DNA from: an uncultured Faecalibacterium sp.
GTDB lineage: Bacteria > Bacillota > Clostridia > Oscillospirales > Ruminococcaceae
Length of the DNA stretch: 64,000 nt
Assembly: GCA_934512105.1 (NCBI GenBank)
Contig: CAKSWQ010000005.1
Coordinates: 8,141 to 72,140 of the forward strand
Reading direction: 5' to 3'
Below the pieces are notes generated by a model. That model was not told the DNA's origin. It was given only the letters and a program-made list of their open reading frames with translations, and searched no databases. Below, one piece after another: positions 7,240 through 15,930 of the stretch. Position numbers and translations under genes: made by a program. The number at the start of each line of letters is the position of its first letter. Positions within the stretch are counted from its first letter, which is position 1.

Positions 7240-8436
7240 ATGGATCTGAACGGCAAGTGCGTCCTGCTGGGCGTGAGCGGCGGTATTGCCGCCTATAAGA
7301 TGGCCAATGTGGCCAGTGCACTGCGCAAACTGGGTGCGGATGTAGAGGTCATTATGACCCGGAACGCCACCCAGTTCATCACCCCTCTCACCTTTGAGAC
7401 CCTGACCGGCCACAAGTGCATGGTGGACACCTTTGACCGGGATTTCAAGTTTGAGGTCACCCACATCTCGCTGGCAAAAAAGGCGGATGTGATCTTAGTC
7501 GCCCCCGCCACTGCCAACGTCATTGCCAAAATGGCGCACGGCATTGCGGACGATATGCTTACCACCGTGGTGCTGGCTGCCAAGTGCCCGAAGCTGGTAG
7601 CCCCCGCCATGAACACCGGGATGCTGGAAAACCCCATCACGCAGGATAACCTTGCCACGCTGGAGCGGTACGGCTTTACCGTCATCCCCTCCGAAAGCGG
7701 TGTGCTGGCCTGCAAGGATGTGGGCAGCGGACGCCTGCCCAAGGAGGAAGTGCTGCTGGAGCACATCCTGCACACCATCGCCCGCCCGAAGGATCTGGCA
7801 GGGCTGCGCATTGCCGTGACCGCCGGCCCCACGCAGGAGGCGCTGGACCCGGTGCGCTACCTGACCAACCACTCCACCGGCAAGATGGGCTACGCCCTTG
7901 CCCGCGCCGCCGCCATGCGGGGCGCAGAAGTGACCCTGATCCACGGGCAGACCGCGCTGCCGCCGGTCAAATTTACCACCGATGTGCCGGTGACCAGTGC
8001 CCGGCAGATGTACGAGGCAGTGACCAGCCGCTTTGACACCACCGATGTGCTCATCATGGCCGCTGCCGTGGCGGACTACCGCCCTGCCACCGTGGCAGAC
8101 GACAAGATCAAAAAGAAGGAGGGAGACCTCTCCATCCCGGTGGAGCGCACCGAGGATATCCTTGGCACCATCGGCCCCCGCAAGACCCACCAGTTCCTGT
8201 GCGGTTTTTCCATGGAGACCCGGGATCTTGTGGAAAACTCTTCCGCGAAGCTTGCCAAGAAGAATCTGGACATGGTGGTGGCCAACAACCTCAAGGTGGC
8301 TGGTGCAGGCTTTGGGGTGGACACCAATGTGGTCACCTTCATCACCCCGGACGGCACCCGGGAGCTGCCCCTGATGAGCAAGGCAGACGTGGCCGATGCC
8401 ATTCTGGACGAGATCCTGCGGCGGAAGGCAAAGTAA
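7240..8436 (+). CDS. coaBC: bifunctional phosphopantothenoylcysteine decarboxylase / phosphopantothenate-cysteine ligase
   Basis: Converts 4'-phosphopantothenate plus cysteine to 4'-phosphopantetheine. The N-terminal CoaC flavoprotein domain (about 1-185) shows GVSGGIAAYK, the active-site THIS histidine, PAMNTGMLENP and the Cys-containing ACKDVGSGRL flap. The C-terminal CoaB domain (about 190-398) shows NHSTGKMGYA, AAAVADYRP and the KIKKKEG segment. Length 398 is normal. GGGAGGT precedes the ATG at 7240. It is divergent from coaX, so two steps of CoA synthesis share one promoter region. Confidence 0.95.
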   Translation: MDLNGKCVLLGVSGGIAAYKMANVASALRKLGADVEVIMTRNATQFITPLTFETLTGHKCMVDTFDRDFKFEVTHISLAKKADVILVAPATANVIAKMAHGIADDMLTTVVLAAKCPKLVAPAMNTGMLENPITQDNLATLERYGFTVIPSESGVLACKDVGSGRLPKEEVLLEHILHTIARPKDLAGLRIAVTAGPTQEALDPVRYLTNHSTGKMGYALARAAAMRGAEVTLIHGQTALPPVKFTTDVPVTSARQMYEAVTSRFDTTDVLIMAAAVADYRPATVADDKIKKKEGDLSIPVERTEDILGTIGPRKTHQFLCGFSMETRDLVENSSAKLAKKNLDMVVANNLKVAGAGFGVDTNVVTFITPDGTRELPLMSKADVADAILDEILRRKAK

Positions 8437-8516
8437 TGCTGCCGGGATTTTGTTGTACACATATCACAAAAATCACAGAATATTTATGGTTCTTTCCGAA
8501 AATTCGGCCTTACCTG

Positions 8517-8545
8517 TTTATTTTATGCTGCAAAAATTATATAAT
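8517..8545 (+). promoter_or_regulatory. promoter for murC
   Basis: -35 TTTATT (8517-8522) and -10 TATAAT (8540-8545), spacing 17, about 70 bases before the murC start. Confidence 0.6.
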
Positions 8546-8617
8546 AAGGGTGTGTCCCTATGTTTGGAAGGAATCGGTCTGCACTGCAGCCGTTAATATT
8601 CGGAGGAGAGTCTTACT

Positions 8618-10003
8618 ATGTTCATGTACTCGGATTATAGCCAGCATCTGCTGGACAATGTAAAGAAGATCCATTTTATCGGCTGCGGCGGCAGCGGAAT
8701 GTATCCGCTGATCCAGATCCTTGCCGCCAAAAGCTACGAGCTGTCCGGCAGCGATGTGCTGGACGGCAGCATCATCCGCTACGAGCGGGAGATGGGCGTG
8801 AAGGTCAGCCTTGGCCACAATGCGGATAACGTTGTCGGTGCGGACATGGTGGTGTACTCTGCCGCCATCTCCAAGGACAACGTGGAGCTGAACGCAGCCG
8901 CCTCCTACGGCATTCCCACCGTGGAGCGCAGCGTGCTGCTGGGCTATGTGAGCCGCCTGTACAAGCAGAGCATCTGCGTGTCCGGCACCCACGGCAAGAC
9001 CACTACCACCTCCATGATCACCACCGCGCTGGAACTGGCTGGGCGTGACCCCTCTGCCGTCATCGGCGGCAAGCTGCCCCTCATCAACGGCTACGGCAAG
9101 GCCGGCAAGGGCGATGATATCGTTATCGAGGCCTGCGAGTTCGCCGAGACCTTCCTGAAGCTGACCCCCTACCTGTCCGTGGTGTTGAACATCGACAACG
9201 ACCATCTGGACTACTACGGCAGCATGGGCGAGCTGAAGTTCGCCTTCAAGCGCTTTGCCCTGATGACCCAGTTCATGATCTTTGCCAACGCCGACGACAA
9301 GAACACCATGGACGTGATGTACACGCTGGACCGCCGGGTGCGCACCTTTGCCATCGACAACCACGGCGACTACCGCGCTGTCAACGTCAACGAGTATAAG
9401 CCCGGCTTCTTCGAATTCGACCTGAAGGAGTGGAACACGACCGACACCACCCGCATCCGCCTGTCTGTGCCCGGCCGCCACAATATTTATAATGCACTGG
9501 CCATGTGCGCCGTATGCCGCTTTGTGGGCCTGACCGCAGAGCAGTGCGCCGAAGCCGCCCTGAACTTCAAGGGTGCAGGCCGCCGCTTTGAGGTGTACGG
9601 CGAGTGCAACGGCGCACTGGTCATCGACGACTACGCCCACCACCCCACCGAACTGCGCGCTACCCTGACCACCGCCAAGGAGATGGGCTACAAGCGCCTG
9701 ATCGCCGTCCACCAGCCGTTTACATACAGCCGCACCAAGATGCTGTTCAACGACTTTGTGGATGTGCTCAAGATCCCGGACATCACGGTGCTGACCCCCA
9801 TCATGGGCAGCCGCGAGCCCAACGACCCCACCATTACCAGCGCAAAGCTGGCAGCACAGATCCCCGGCGCTGTGCTGGTGGACAGCCTGCAGGAGGCCGC
9901 CGACTGGGTCAAGCAGAACGCACAGCCCGGCGATCTGGTCATCACCCTCGGCTGCGGCGATATCTATAAAGCCAGCAAGATGATGGTGGAAAAGGATCAG
10001 TAA
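8618..10003 (+). CDS. murC: UDP-N-acetylmuramate--L-alanine ligase
   Basis: Adds the first residue of the peptidoglycan stem peptide. The 461-residue protein has the N-terminal UDP-binding Rossmann motif (HFIGCGGSGMYPL), the Mur-ligase P-loop GTHGKTTTT near residue 127, the EACEFAETFL segment and NIDNDHLDYY in the central domain, and the DDYAHHPTE motif in the C-terminal domain. CGGAGGAGAG precedes the ATG. It is a single-gene unit, with its own promoter and a strong terminator after it. Confidence 0.95.
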   Translation: MFMYSDYSQHLLDNVKKIHFIGCGGSGMYPLIQILAAKSYELSGSDVLDGSIIRYEREMGVKVSLGHNADNVVGADMVVYSAAISKDNVELNAAASYGIPTVERSVLLGYVSRLYKQSICVSGTHGKTTTTSMITTALELAGRDPSAVIGGKLPLINGYGKAGKGDDIVIEACEFAETFLKLTPYLSVVLNIDNDHLDYYGSMGELKFAFKRFALMTQFMIFANADDKNTMDVMYTLDRRVRTFAIDNHGDYRAVNVNEYKPGFFEFDLKEWNTTDTTRIRLSVPGRHNIYNALAMCAVCRFVGLTAEQCAEAALNFKGAGRRFEVYGECNGALVIDDYAHHPTELRATLTTAKEMGYKRLIAVHQPFTYSRTKMLFNDFVDVLKIPDITVLTPIMGSREPNDPTITSAKLAAQIPGAVLVDSLQEAADWVKQNAQPGDLVITLGCGDIYKASKMMVEKDQ

Positions 10004-10032
10004 GCAGTATACTGATTTAAATAATTATAAAA

Positions 10033-10080
10033 ACAGGGAGCGCCCCGCAGCCGGATGGCTGCGGGGCGCTCTCTGTTTTT
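10033..10080. terminator. bidirectional terminator between murC and the MMPL operon
   Basis: A near-perfect 20-bp stem around GGAT, flanked by A and T runs, lies between two convergent genes, so it can end transcription from both sides. Confidence 0.88.
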
Positions 10081-10112
10081 ATATCTACGATTCTGGAAGG
10101 ATGTTGGCGTTA

Positions 10113-12023
10113 TCAGAACTTGAACAGATCCACGATGCGCTGCCACAGGCGGGTGAAGAAGTTGCCCTCCTTCACCGTCTCGGTCTCAGCCACAACGTTG
10201 TCGGCAGAAGCCACGGTCTCGGCGGTCTTGTAGACGAACTTCACGCTGCTCTCGGCGTCCTCGGGGGCACCGGCAAAGCTGGTGTAGTTTTCCAGCCGGT
10301 CGCTCATCTCGTCCAGCACGGTCTTGAGGCCGTGCAGCTGATCCTGATCCAGTGCGCCGGTCAGCTTGGAGATGCCCTCCTCGTTGAACTGGTTCAGACC
10401 ATCGTTCAGCTGGTGGGTGCCGTCATTCAGCTGGCTTGCGCCTTCGTTCAGGGTGTTCACGCCATCGTACAGGGTCTTGGTACCGGCGGCAAGCTGTGCG
10501 CTGCCGTCCTTGGCAGAGTGGGCACCGTCTGCGGCGGTCTGCACACCGGCGGTGTACTGGCCCACGCTGGAAACGAAGAGCTGGATCTTGGAAAGGCTGT
10601 CCTTCAGGGCACGCACATCGGCGATATCCTGACTGTTCTCCACCTGATACTTCAGCTCAGCCTTGGCGGTGTCCTTGGCCTCCTGACTGGTCAACAGCTG
10701 CACCAGACCGCACAGCATGGAGGGATCGTAGTTCTGCATCAGGCGCAGAGCGGCCTCCAGATCGTGGTTCGTCTTGGTTGCGGAAAGGTACAGGGCCAGA
10801 TCCAGCTGGCTGTCCTTGAAGCTGGGAGCCTGCTCCCAGATGGTGCGCACCATCTTGCGGCGGCCGGCAGCCAGCGTCTTGTCGTTCATGGTCAGAATGT
10901 TGTCGATGACCGCGGCGTAGTTGTCCCAGGTCATGTCGGTGTCGATCAGGCCGCCCTCTTTCAGGGTCTTGTTGGCAGAAGCCAGCACGCCGTCAGCCAC
11001 CTGCTGTGCGCCGCTGTTCAGGGCGCTGTTGTTGGCGCTCAGGGTGTCCAGACCGTTGGTCAGCTGCCCCAGACCCTCGTCCAGTGCGGCTGCACCGGTG
11101 TTCAGGGTGCTGGCACCGTCCAGCAGTGCCAGCACGCCGCTGGCCAGCTGGGTGGTACCATCCTCCAGCTGAGAAGCGCCGTCCAGCAGCTGGCTCATGG
11201 CGTCGTTCAGCTGGTTGATGCCGTCGGTCAGGTCGTTGATGCTGCTCAGGTCAAACACATTGTCGGTGCCCAGAGCCGCAGCGCTGGTGGCGCAGGCCAT
11301 CATCACCTGCGGGCAGGTCAGCTCAGTGACATCTGCTTCCACCGTGATGGTGTCCTGCAGATAGTCCTCGATGGTGTCCAGCTCGTCCGGCAGCAGACCG
11401 GACAGGGAGTCCTTCACGCCCGGCAGGGTGACAAAGGCAGCCACATTGCTCTTGGCGGCACTTTCCACCAGACCGTGAGCGGCCACCACGTTGGTGGCGT
11501 CCTGCCCGAAGATCACGCCCACAGCGGTGACCAGAGGGGTGACGATGGTGCGGTCGGTGCCGTTCACATTCACGGTGCCGGTCTCGTTGTTCTTCAGGGC
11601 GATGGTCATGGTCAGATGACCGCTCTTGCCGATCAGATCTTCCAGTGCGGCCTCCTGACCGTCCAGCGCGTAGGTAACGGTGGCCTGAATGGGCAGGGCG
11701 CGGTCGGTGTCACCTTTATAATATACATCGGTATCGTCGGTGTTCCACACCAGCTTTTCGCCGTTCTGGGTAAACTCGGCGCTGCTCTCGGTGTTCTGGA
11801 TGTTGGTCAGGGTGCTCTGGTCGGTCACATTGGACAGTCCGGAGGTGCTGTAAACGTGCTCGCTGACGGTGGTGCTCTGGATGGAGCCATCGGCGTTCAT
11901 CACAGCGTACACGGTCTCAGACTTGGTAAAGCTGCTGCCGCCTGCGGCAAAAGCCGGGGCTGCACAGCTGGCGGCGAGGGCAACTGCCAGCGCCGCACTG
12001 GCGAAACGAAGCGATTTTTTCAT
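10113..12023 (-). CDS. secreted helical-repeat protein, YhgE/Pip-like, partner of the MMPL exporter
   Basis: A 636-residue protein with a clear signal peptide (MKKSLRFASAALAVALAASC..APAFA, cleavage near residue 27). The centre and C-terminal third contain repeated 7- and 11-residue units of the form ASQLxDGTxQLxxG, as in the long coiled-coil part of YhgE/Pip-type and MMPL-associated proteins. No membrane anchor is visible at the end. It starts 6 bases after the exporter stop, with AAAAGGAG inside the end of that gene, so the two are translationally linked. A periplasm-like or wall-spanning adaptor for the exporter is inferred. Confidence 0.75.
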   Translation of the reverse strand: MKKSLRFASAALAVALAASCAAPAFAAGGSSFTKSETVYAVMNADGSIQSTTVSEHVYSTSGLSNVTDQSTLTNIQNTESSAEFTQNGEKLVWNTDDTDVYYKGDTDRALPIQATVTYALDGQEAALEDLIGKSGHLTMTIALKNNETGTVNVNGTDRTIVTPLVTAVGVIFGQDATNVVAAHGLVESAAKSNVAAFVTLPGVKDSLSGLLPDELDTIEDYLQDTITVEADVTELTCPQVMMACATSAAALGTDNVFDLSSINDLTDGINQLNDAMSQLLDGASQLEDGTTQLASGVLALLDGASTLNTGAAALDEGLGQLTNGLDTLSANNSALNSGAQQVADGVLASANKTLKEGGLIDTDMTWDNYAAVIDNILTMNDKTLAAGRRKMVRTIWEQAPSFKDSQLDLALYLSATKTNHDLEAALRLMQNYDPSMLCGLVQLLTSQEAKDTAKAELKYQVENSQDIADVRALKDSLSKIQLFVSSVGQYTAGVQTAADGAHSAKDGSAQLAAGTKTLYDGVNTLNEGASQLNDGTHQLNDGLNQFNEEGISKLTGALDQDQLHGLKTVLDEMSDRLENYTSFAGAPEDAESSVKFVYKTAETVASADNVVAETETVKEGNFFTRLWQRIVDLFKF

Positions 12024-12029
12024 AACGCA

Positions 12030-14129
12030 TTACTCCTTTTCAGACTTCTTGGCGTTGGCAGATTCAGGCACCATCCACTTCAGGGTGGTGTGGCGGATGA
12101 TCCAGTCACACAGCATCAGGGCGGCGGGCAGCACCACCAGAATGACCAGCATACTGATCAGAGCGCCGCGGGAGATCAGCAGGCAGATGCTCCGCAGCAG
12201 CTCCATCTTACTGATGGCAGCCACGCCGACCGTAGCGGCGAAGAAGGTCAGACCACTGGTCAGGATGGACTGGCTGCAGTGCTCCAGCGACTGCTGAGCA
12301 GCTTCCTTGGGGGTGCGGCCAAAGACGCGCTCCTCGTGATAACGGGTGGTCATCAGGATGGAGTAGTCCACGGTAGCGCCCAGCTGGATGGTGCCGATGA
12401 CGATGCTGGCGATGAAGGGCAGCTGCGTACCGGTAAAGTACGGGATGCCCATATTGATGGCGATAGCGGCCTCGATGCTGGCGACTAGCAGCACCGGGAT
12501 GGAGATGCTCTTAAAGGAGATGGCGATGATGGCGAGAACGGCCAGAATAGACCAGACGTTGACGTTCTTGAAGTCCACGTCTGCCACCTCGATCAGATCC
12601 TTGGTCATGGCGCCTTCACCGGTGATGACGCCCTCGGGGTCTACATTTTTGATCAGGCTGATCATCTTGTCCAGCTGGCTGTTGATGGCATCCGTGCCGG
12701 TCTTATAGGAGCTGTTGGCCAAAATCAGCTTGTAGCCGCCGGACTGCAGGATCTCCATAATGCTGTCGGGCAGCAGCTCGGTGTCAAAGCCCGGGCCGGT
12801 GATGGAGTCCAAACTTACCACCTGCGTGATGCCATCCACGTCCTTCAACTCGTCGCACAGGTCGGACACCTGCGTAGCGGTCAGGTCGTCATGCACCAGA
12901 ATGAAGTGGCTGGTAGTCATGCCGAAGTCCTCGCCCAGCTTGTTGGTGCCCACGATGCCGGTCAGGTCCTGCGGCAGCGAGTCGAACAGGGTGTAGTACA
13001 CGCTGGTCTTGTTCTGCGCAATGGCAAAGGGGATGAGGATGAGGATAAACACGACCACGATGGGCACTGCGTGCTTGGAAACAAAGTAGCTCAGCTTTTT
13101 CAGCTGGGGGATGACGGTGCGGTGCTTGTATTTTTCCACCCACTTATCAAAGGTAAGGATCAGGGAGGGCAGAATGACCACGGTGCAGATGACGCCCAGT
13201 GCCACGCCCTTTGCCATGACAAGGCCGATATCGCGGCCCAGCGTCAGGCGCATGGCGCACAGTGCAAGGAAGCCTGCAATGGTGGTCAGGCTGGAAGCGG
13301 AGATGGAGGTCATGGTCTTGCAGATGGCGCTGGCCATAGCCTCCTCGTTGGAGGAGCGCAGCTCCTTTTCTTCCTCGTAGCGGTGCAGCAGGAAGATGGA
13401 GAAGTCCATCGTAACGCCCAGCTGCAGCACGGTGGCCAGCGCCTCGGTGATGTAGCTGATCTGCCCCAGCAGGATGTTGGTGCCGAAGTTGTACGCAATG
13501 GGGAACAGCAGACCCAGCATGAACAGCAGCGGGGTGATGGTGCTCTCCAGCGAGAGGAACAGCACCAGCAGGCTGGCACCCACGGCGATCAGGATGTACA
13601 TGGGCATTTCCTGATTGACCAGCGCCTTGGTGTCCTGCAGGATGACGCTGATGCCGCCGAAGAAGCAGTCCTTGCGCAGCAGCTTTTCGATCTGCTTGAC
13701 GGCTTCCATGGTCTCGTCGCTGGCGCTGGGGGCGTCAAAGCGGACGATCAGCATGGTGGAATCATTCTTGCCGAACATGAACTGCTGCACATCGGCAGGC
13801 AGCATGGCGGTGGGGATGTTGGGGTCGATCACATCGCTGAGCCAGAAGGTCTGGGTGACGCCGGGCACGGCGTCGATCTCCTTTTTCATGGCGATGAGTT
13901 CATTGGTTGGCAGGCCCTCTACCGTGATCATACCGGTGGAGGCCAGATGGAAATCGTCCTCAAGGGCTACCTCGCCGATCATGGAGTCCAGATCCTGCGG
14001 CAGGTAGGTGAGGATGTCATAATTGATGCGGGTGGCAATGGCGCCGATCGCGGAAGGGATCAACAGCAGCACTGCCACTGTCAGGATCAGCTTGCGCAGA
14101 CGCACGATGCCTTGTGCGATCTTTTTCAT
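12030..14129 (-). CDS. MMPL/RND family transporter
   Basis: A 699-residue membrane protein with two similar halves, each a transmembrane helix, a large extracytoplasmic loop and a bundle of about five helices. LGVTMDFSIFLLHRYEEE in the first half and LGATVDYSILMTTRYHEE in the second carry the conserved Asp of the proton path in MMPL proteins. Family members export lipids, peptides or drugs. The ATG at 14129 has GGAGGG at 9 bases; a longer frame would run into the operator. Control by the adjacent TetR protein is strongly suggested by two operators at its promoter. Confidence 0.88.
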   Translation of the reverse strand: MKKIAQGIVRLRKLILTVAVLLLIPSAIGAIATRINYDILTYLPQDLDSMIGEVALEDDFHLASTGMITVEGLPTNELIAMKKEIDAVPGVTQTFWLSDVIDPNIPTAMLPADVQQFMFGKNDSTMLIVRFDAPSASDETMEAVKQIEKLLRKDCFFGGISVILQDTKALVNQEMPMYILIAVGASLLVLFLSLESTITPLLFMLGLLFPIAYNFGTNILLGQISYITEALATVLQLGVTMDFSIFLLHRYEEEKELRSSNEEAMASAICKTMTSISASSLTTIAGFLALCAMRLTLGRDIGLVMAKGVALGVICTVVILPSLILTFDKWVEKYKHRTVIPQLKKLSYFVSKHAVPIVVVFILILIPFAIAQNKTSVYYTLFDSLPQDLTGIVGTNKLGEDFGMTTSHFILVHDDLTATQVSDLCDELKDVDGITQVVSLDSITGPGFDTELLPDSIMEILQSGGYKLILANSSYKTGTDAINSQLDKMISLIKNVDPEGVITGEGAMTKDLIEVADVDFKNVNVWSILAVLAIIAISFKSISIPVLLVASIEAAIAINMGIPYFTGTQLPFIASIVIGTIQLGATVDYSILMTTRYHEERVFGRTPKEAAQQSLEHCSQSILTSGLTFFAATVGVAAISKMELLRSICLLISRGALISMLVILVVLPAALMLCDWIIRHTTLKWMVPESANAKKSEKE

Positions 14130-14171
14130 GAGAACCCTCCAGAATAGAAAGTTGATTGGGAATGCCCACAA

Positions 14172-14187
14172 AACTGACTGTCGGTCA
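14172..14187. promoter_or_regulatory. TetR operator, proximal copy
   Basis: AACTGACTGTCGGTCA contains the dyad TGAC..GTCA. It matches, in inverted orientation, the site at 14242-14257 with one difference. It lies between the MMPL promoter and the MMPL start. Confidence 0.75.
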
Positions 14188-14204
14188 TCTTCCGGGCAAA
14201 CACT

Positions 14205-14232
14205 ATTATATCCACCCCGGGCAGAGTGTCAA
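14205..14232 (-). promoter_or_regulatory. promoter of the MMPL operon
   Basis: Minus strand: perfect -35 TTGACA (14227-14232) and perfect -10 TATAAT (14205-14210), 16 bases apart. Consensus hexamers suggest a strong promoter held down by the flanking operators. Confidence 0.82.
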
Positions 14233-14241
14233 GCGGAAAAG

Positions 14242-14257
14242 TGACCGAAAGTCAGTT
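14242..14257. promoter_or_regulatory. TetR operator, distal copy
   Basis: TGACCGAAAGTCAGTT, the inverted counterpart of 14172-14187, lies just upstream of the -35 box of the MMPL promoter. The two sites bracket the promoter. Confidence 0.75.
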
Positions 14258-14295
14258 TTTTTATCATCGGCAAAAAATTGTATAGCAGACTGGGC

Positions 14296-14324
14296 TTGCA
14301 CAAACGGCAAAGGACTGCTAAACT
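14296..14324 (+). promoter_or_regulatory. promoter of the tetR-like gene
   Basis: -35 TTGCAC (14296-14301) and -10 TAAACT (14319-14324), spacing 17, some 75 bases before the start of the regulator. Confidence 0.55.
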
Positions 14325-14400
14325 AGGTAGCACAGACCGGACGCAGCACATACCTGCGTCCATATTTACGAAAGAGAGAAAAGAGGAATCTATCCAGAGC

Positions 14401-15003
14401 ATGAGCACCGTGGAAGGTAAGAAGCAGGAAAAACGCCGCGCCCTGCTGGATGCAGCCTACGAGCTGTTTCTGGAGCGGGGCACCGCCAAGACCAGCGTGG
14501 AGGATATCACCAGCCGTGCCAAGGTGGGCAAGGGAACGTTTTATCTGTATTTTCAGGATAAGGGCGCGGTGATGCAGGCGCTGCTGGGCCGGGTGAGCTA
14601 CCAGCTGCTGAGCGAAGCCTGCCTTGCAGTCGAGCAGCACACCGAGCTGGTGGATTTCCCGGACAAGATGGTGTTCGTCATCGACCATATCATCGAAGCG
14701 CTGCGGCAGGACGTGCTGGTGCTGCGGTTTCTGGAGCGCAACTTCGTCTGGCCCGGGCTGGATCAGATCGAAGCCAGCAGAGAAGCCGAGCCCCTGATGC
14801 GCAAGCTGCTGGCCATCGTGCTTTCCAGCCCGGAAATGGCCGGACGCAGTGAGCGGGAGGTCTACCAGCGCATCACCGCTTTGGGCAGTATGTGTATGTC
14901 GGTGTGTTATTCCAGCATTCTGGAGGGCAAGCCGGACAACATCGACGCCATGAAACCGGTGCTGTACGATATCATCCGCCGGGCACTTTTACCGGAAAAA
15001 TAA
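14401..15003 (+). CDS. TetR family regulator of the MMPL exporter
   Basis: A 200-residue protein. The N-terminal helix-turn-helix is clear (residues about 10-57: RRALLDAAYELFLERG, then TSVEDITSRAKVGKGTFYLYFQDK). The C-terminal ligand-binding half is helical and unspecific. The start at 14401 (MSTVEGKK) is chosen because the reading frame upstream overlaps the promoter; AGAGG lies about 14 bases before it. Divergent from the exporter and next to two matching operators, it most likely represses that operon until an exporter substrate binds. Confidence 0.88.
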   Translation: MSTVEGKKQEKRRALLDAAYELFLERGTAKTSVEDITSRAKVGKGTFYLYFQDKGAVMQALLGRVSYQLLSEACLAVEQHTELVDFPDKMVFVIDHIIEALRQDVLVLRFLERNFVWPGLDQIEASREAEPLMRKLLAIVLSSPEMAGRSEREVYQRITALGSMCMSVCYSSILEGKPDNIDAMKPVLYDIIRRALLPEK

Positions 15004-15080
15004 AAAAGAACGCATAAAAAGCACAAAAGGTCTTGCTTTTTGTAAAAAGCTGTGGTAAACTATCCAAGTCGATATGACAT

Positions 15081-15156
15081 GGACGGTTAGCTCAGCTGGT
15101 AGAGCATCTGCTTGACGTGCAGGAGGTCACAGGTTCGAGTCCTGTACCGTCCACCA
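15081..15156 (+). tRNA. tRNA-Val (anticodon GAC)
   Basis: A full cloverleaf: acceptor stem GGACGGT with ACCGTCC, D arm GCTCAGCTGGTAGAGC, anticodon loop TTGACGT giving GAC, T arm CAGGTTCGAGTCCTG, discriminator A and encoded CCA. Confidence 0.96.
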
Positions 15157-15164
15157 TACAGTTC

Positions 15165-15213
15165 GTACTCGAACCCGATTCTTTATGAAAAAGGGTTCGG
15201 GTACGTTTTTTGT
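15165..15213 (+). terminator. terminator after tRNA-Val
   Basis: Stem GTACTCGAACCC / GGGTTCGGGTAC with a 15-base loop and a T-rich tail. The following 300 bases (15214-15522) show no gene or clear RNA; a TATAAT at 15451-15456 could serve the CRISPR array but lacks a good -35. Confidence 0.75.
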
Positions 15214-15522
15214 TTACAGGAGGTTTGCGTTTGCGACAGCAACAAACACCCCAGTGGGGTGTTTGAGCAATAGAACGGTCTGTGTTAGCAGATGGAGGGG
15301 CTTTGCCCATACAAGTTCTGCGGCGAGAGTACACAGAGTGGTAAACGAGCAAAGGCAGTGAAAAATCTGCTGGACGGCTCTGGTGTTCAATGCATTTATC
15401 CTCCACCGTATAGTTCAAAAAAAGTTCTTTTCTTTTCTGGAAAATCGGGGTATAATATAGGTGTAATGTACAGCTTTCTGCTTTTTGCGGAAGATTTTCG
15501 TGATCTGTCAGCAAAGTTTGCT

Positions 15523-15861
15523 ATTGCAATTTATCCCCGTAAAACCCTCTCAGGCGCTGCGCGCCAGCTCTCCCGAAGGGAGAGCTTTTACAGCTGCCGT
15601 TACCCGGCGATAAGCTCCCCCTGAGAGGAAAGACTTCCCCCGCTCCGGGGGAAGATGTCGCGCAGCGACAAAAAGGGGAATCTGGCACGGCGTAAGCCGT
15701 GACTGAGAGGGTTCTCCCCGCAAGGGGACGGAAACGTTTTCAAGACTGTCGCCTTTGCCAGCTCGGCCACATTGCAATTTATCCCCGTAAGGGGACGGAA
15801 ACCCGTCAGAATCCATCTTACACACGATGAACGGCTCATTGCAATTTATCCCCGTAAGGGG
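15523..15861 (+). CRISPR. orphan mini-CRISPR array, first repeat split by a palindromic repeat
   Basis: A 32-base repeat beginning ATTGCAATTTATCCCCGTAA and ending GGGGACGGAAAC. The intact copy is 15771-15802. Copy 1 is split: its first 20 bases are 15523-15542 and its end is 15716-15735. Copy 3 (15838-15861) loses its last 8 bases, as terminal repeats do. The two spacers, 15736-15770 and 15803-15837, are both 35 bases and unrelated. The repeat has an internal CCCC..GGGG dyad. There are no cas genes in the window, so the array is orphan or a relic. Confidence 0.8.
15543..15713. repeat. CCCTCAGTC-family palindromic repeat inside a CRISPR repeat
   Basis: 171 bases with perfect 11-bp terminal inverted repeats AACCCTCTCAG / CTGAGAGGGTT. 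Subterminal hairpins GGCGC-TGC-GCGCC and CACGGC-GTAA-GCCGTG follow each end. An inner module (about 15632-15678, ACTTCCCCC..GGGGGAAG plus TGTCGCGCAGCGACA) is shared with 60789-60834. It is flanked by TCCCCGTAA and TCCCCGCAA, an apparent 9-bp target duplication. Confidence 0.8.
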
Positions 15862-15866
15862 CCAAA

Positions 15867-15918
15867 AAAGCACCTCTGCCACTGGCGTTTGCCAGCAGCG
15901 GAGGTGCTTTGCTTTTTC
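15867..15918 (+). terminator. terminator after the CRISPR array
   Basis: Stem AAAGCACCTC..GAGGTGCTTT with a T-rich tail directly after the last, degenerate CRISPR repeat. Confidence 0.7.
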
Positions 15919-15930
15919 TTATATTCTATT

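Noticed and set aside
15092..15514. Minus-strand ORF of 140 residues over the tRNA region
   Set aside because: Its C-terminal part is the antisense of tRNA-Val, a well-known false gene call, and the rest has no coding character or ribosome-binding site.
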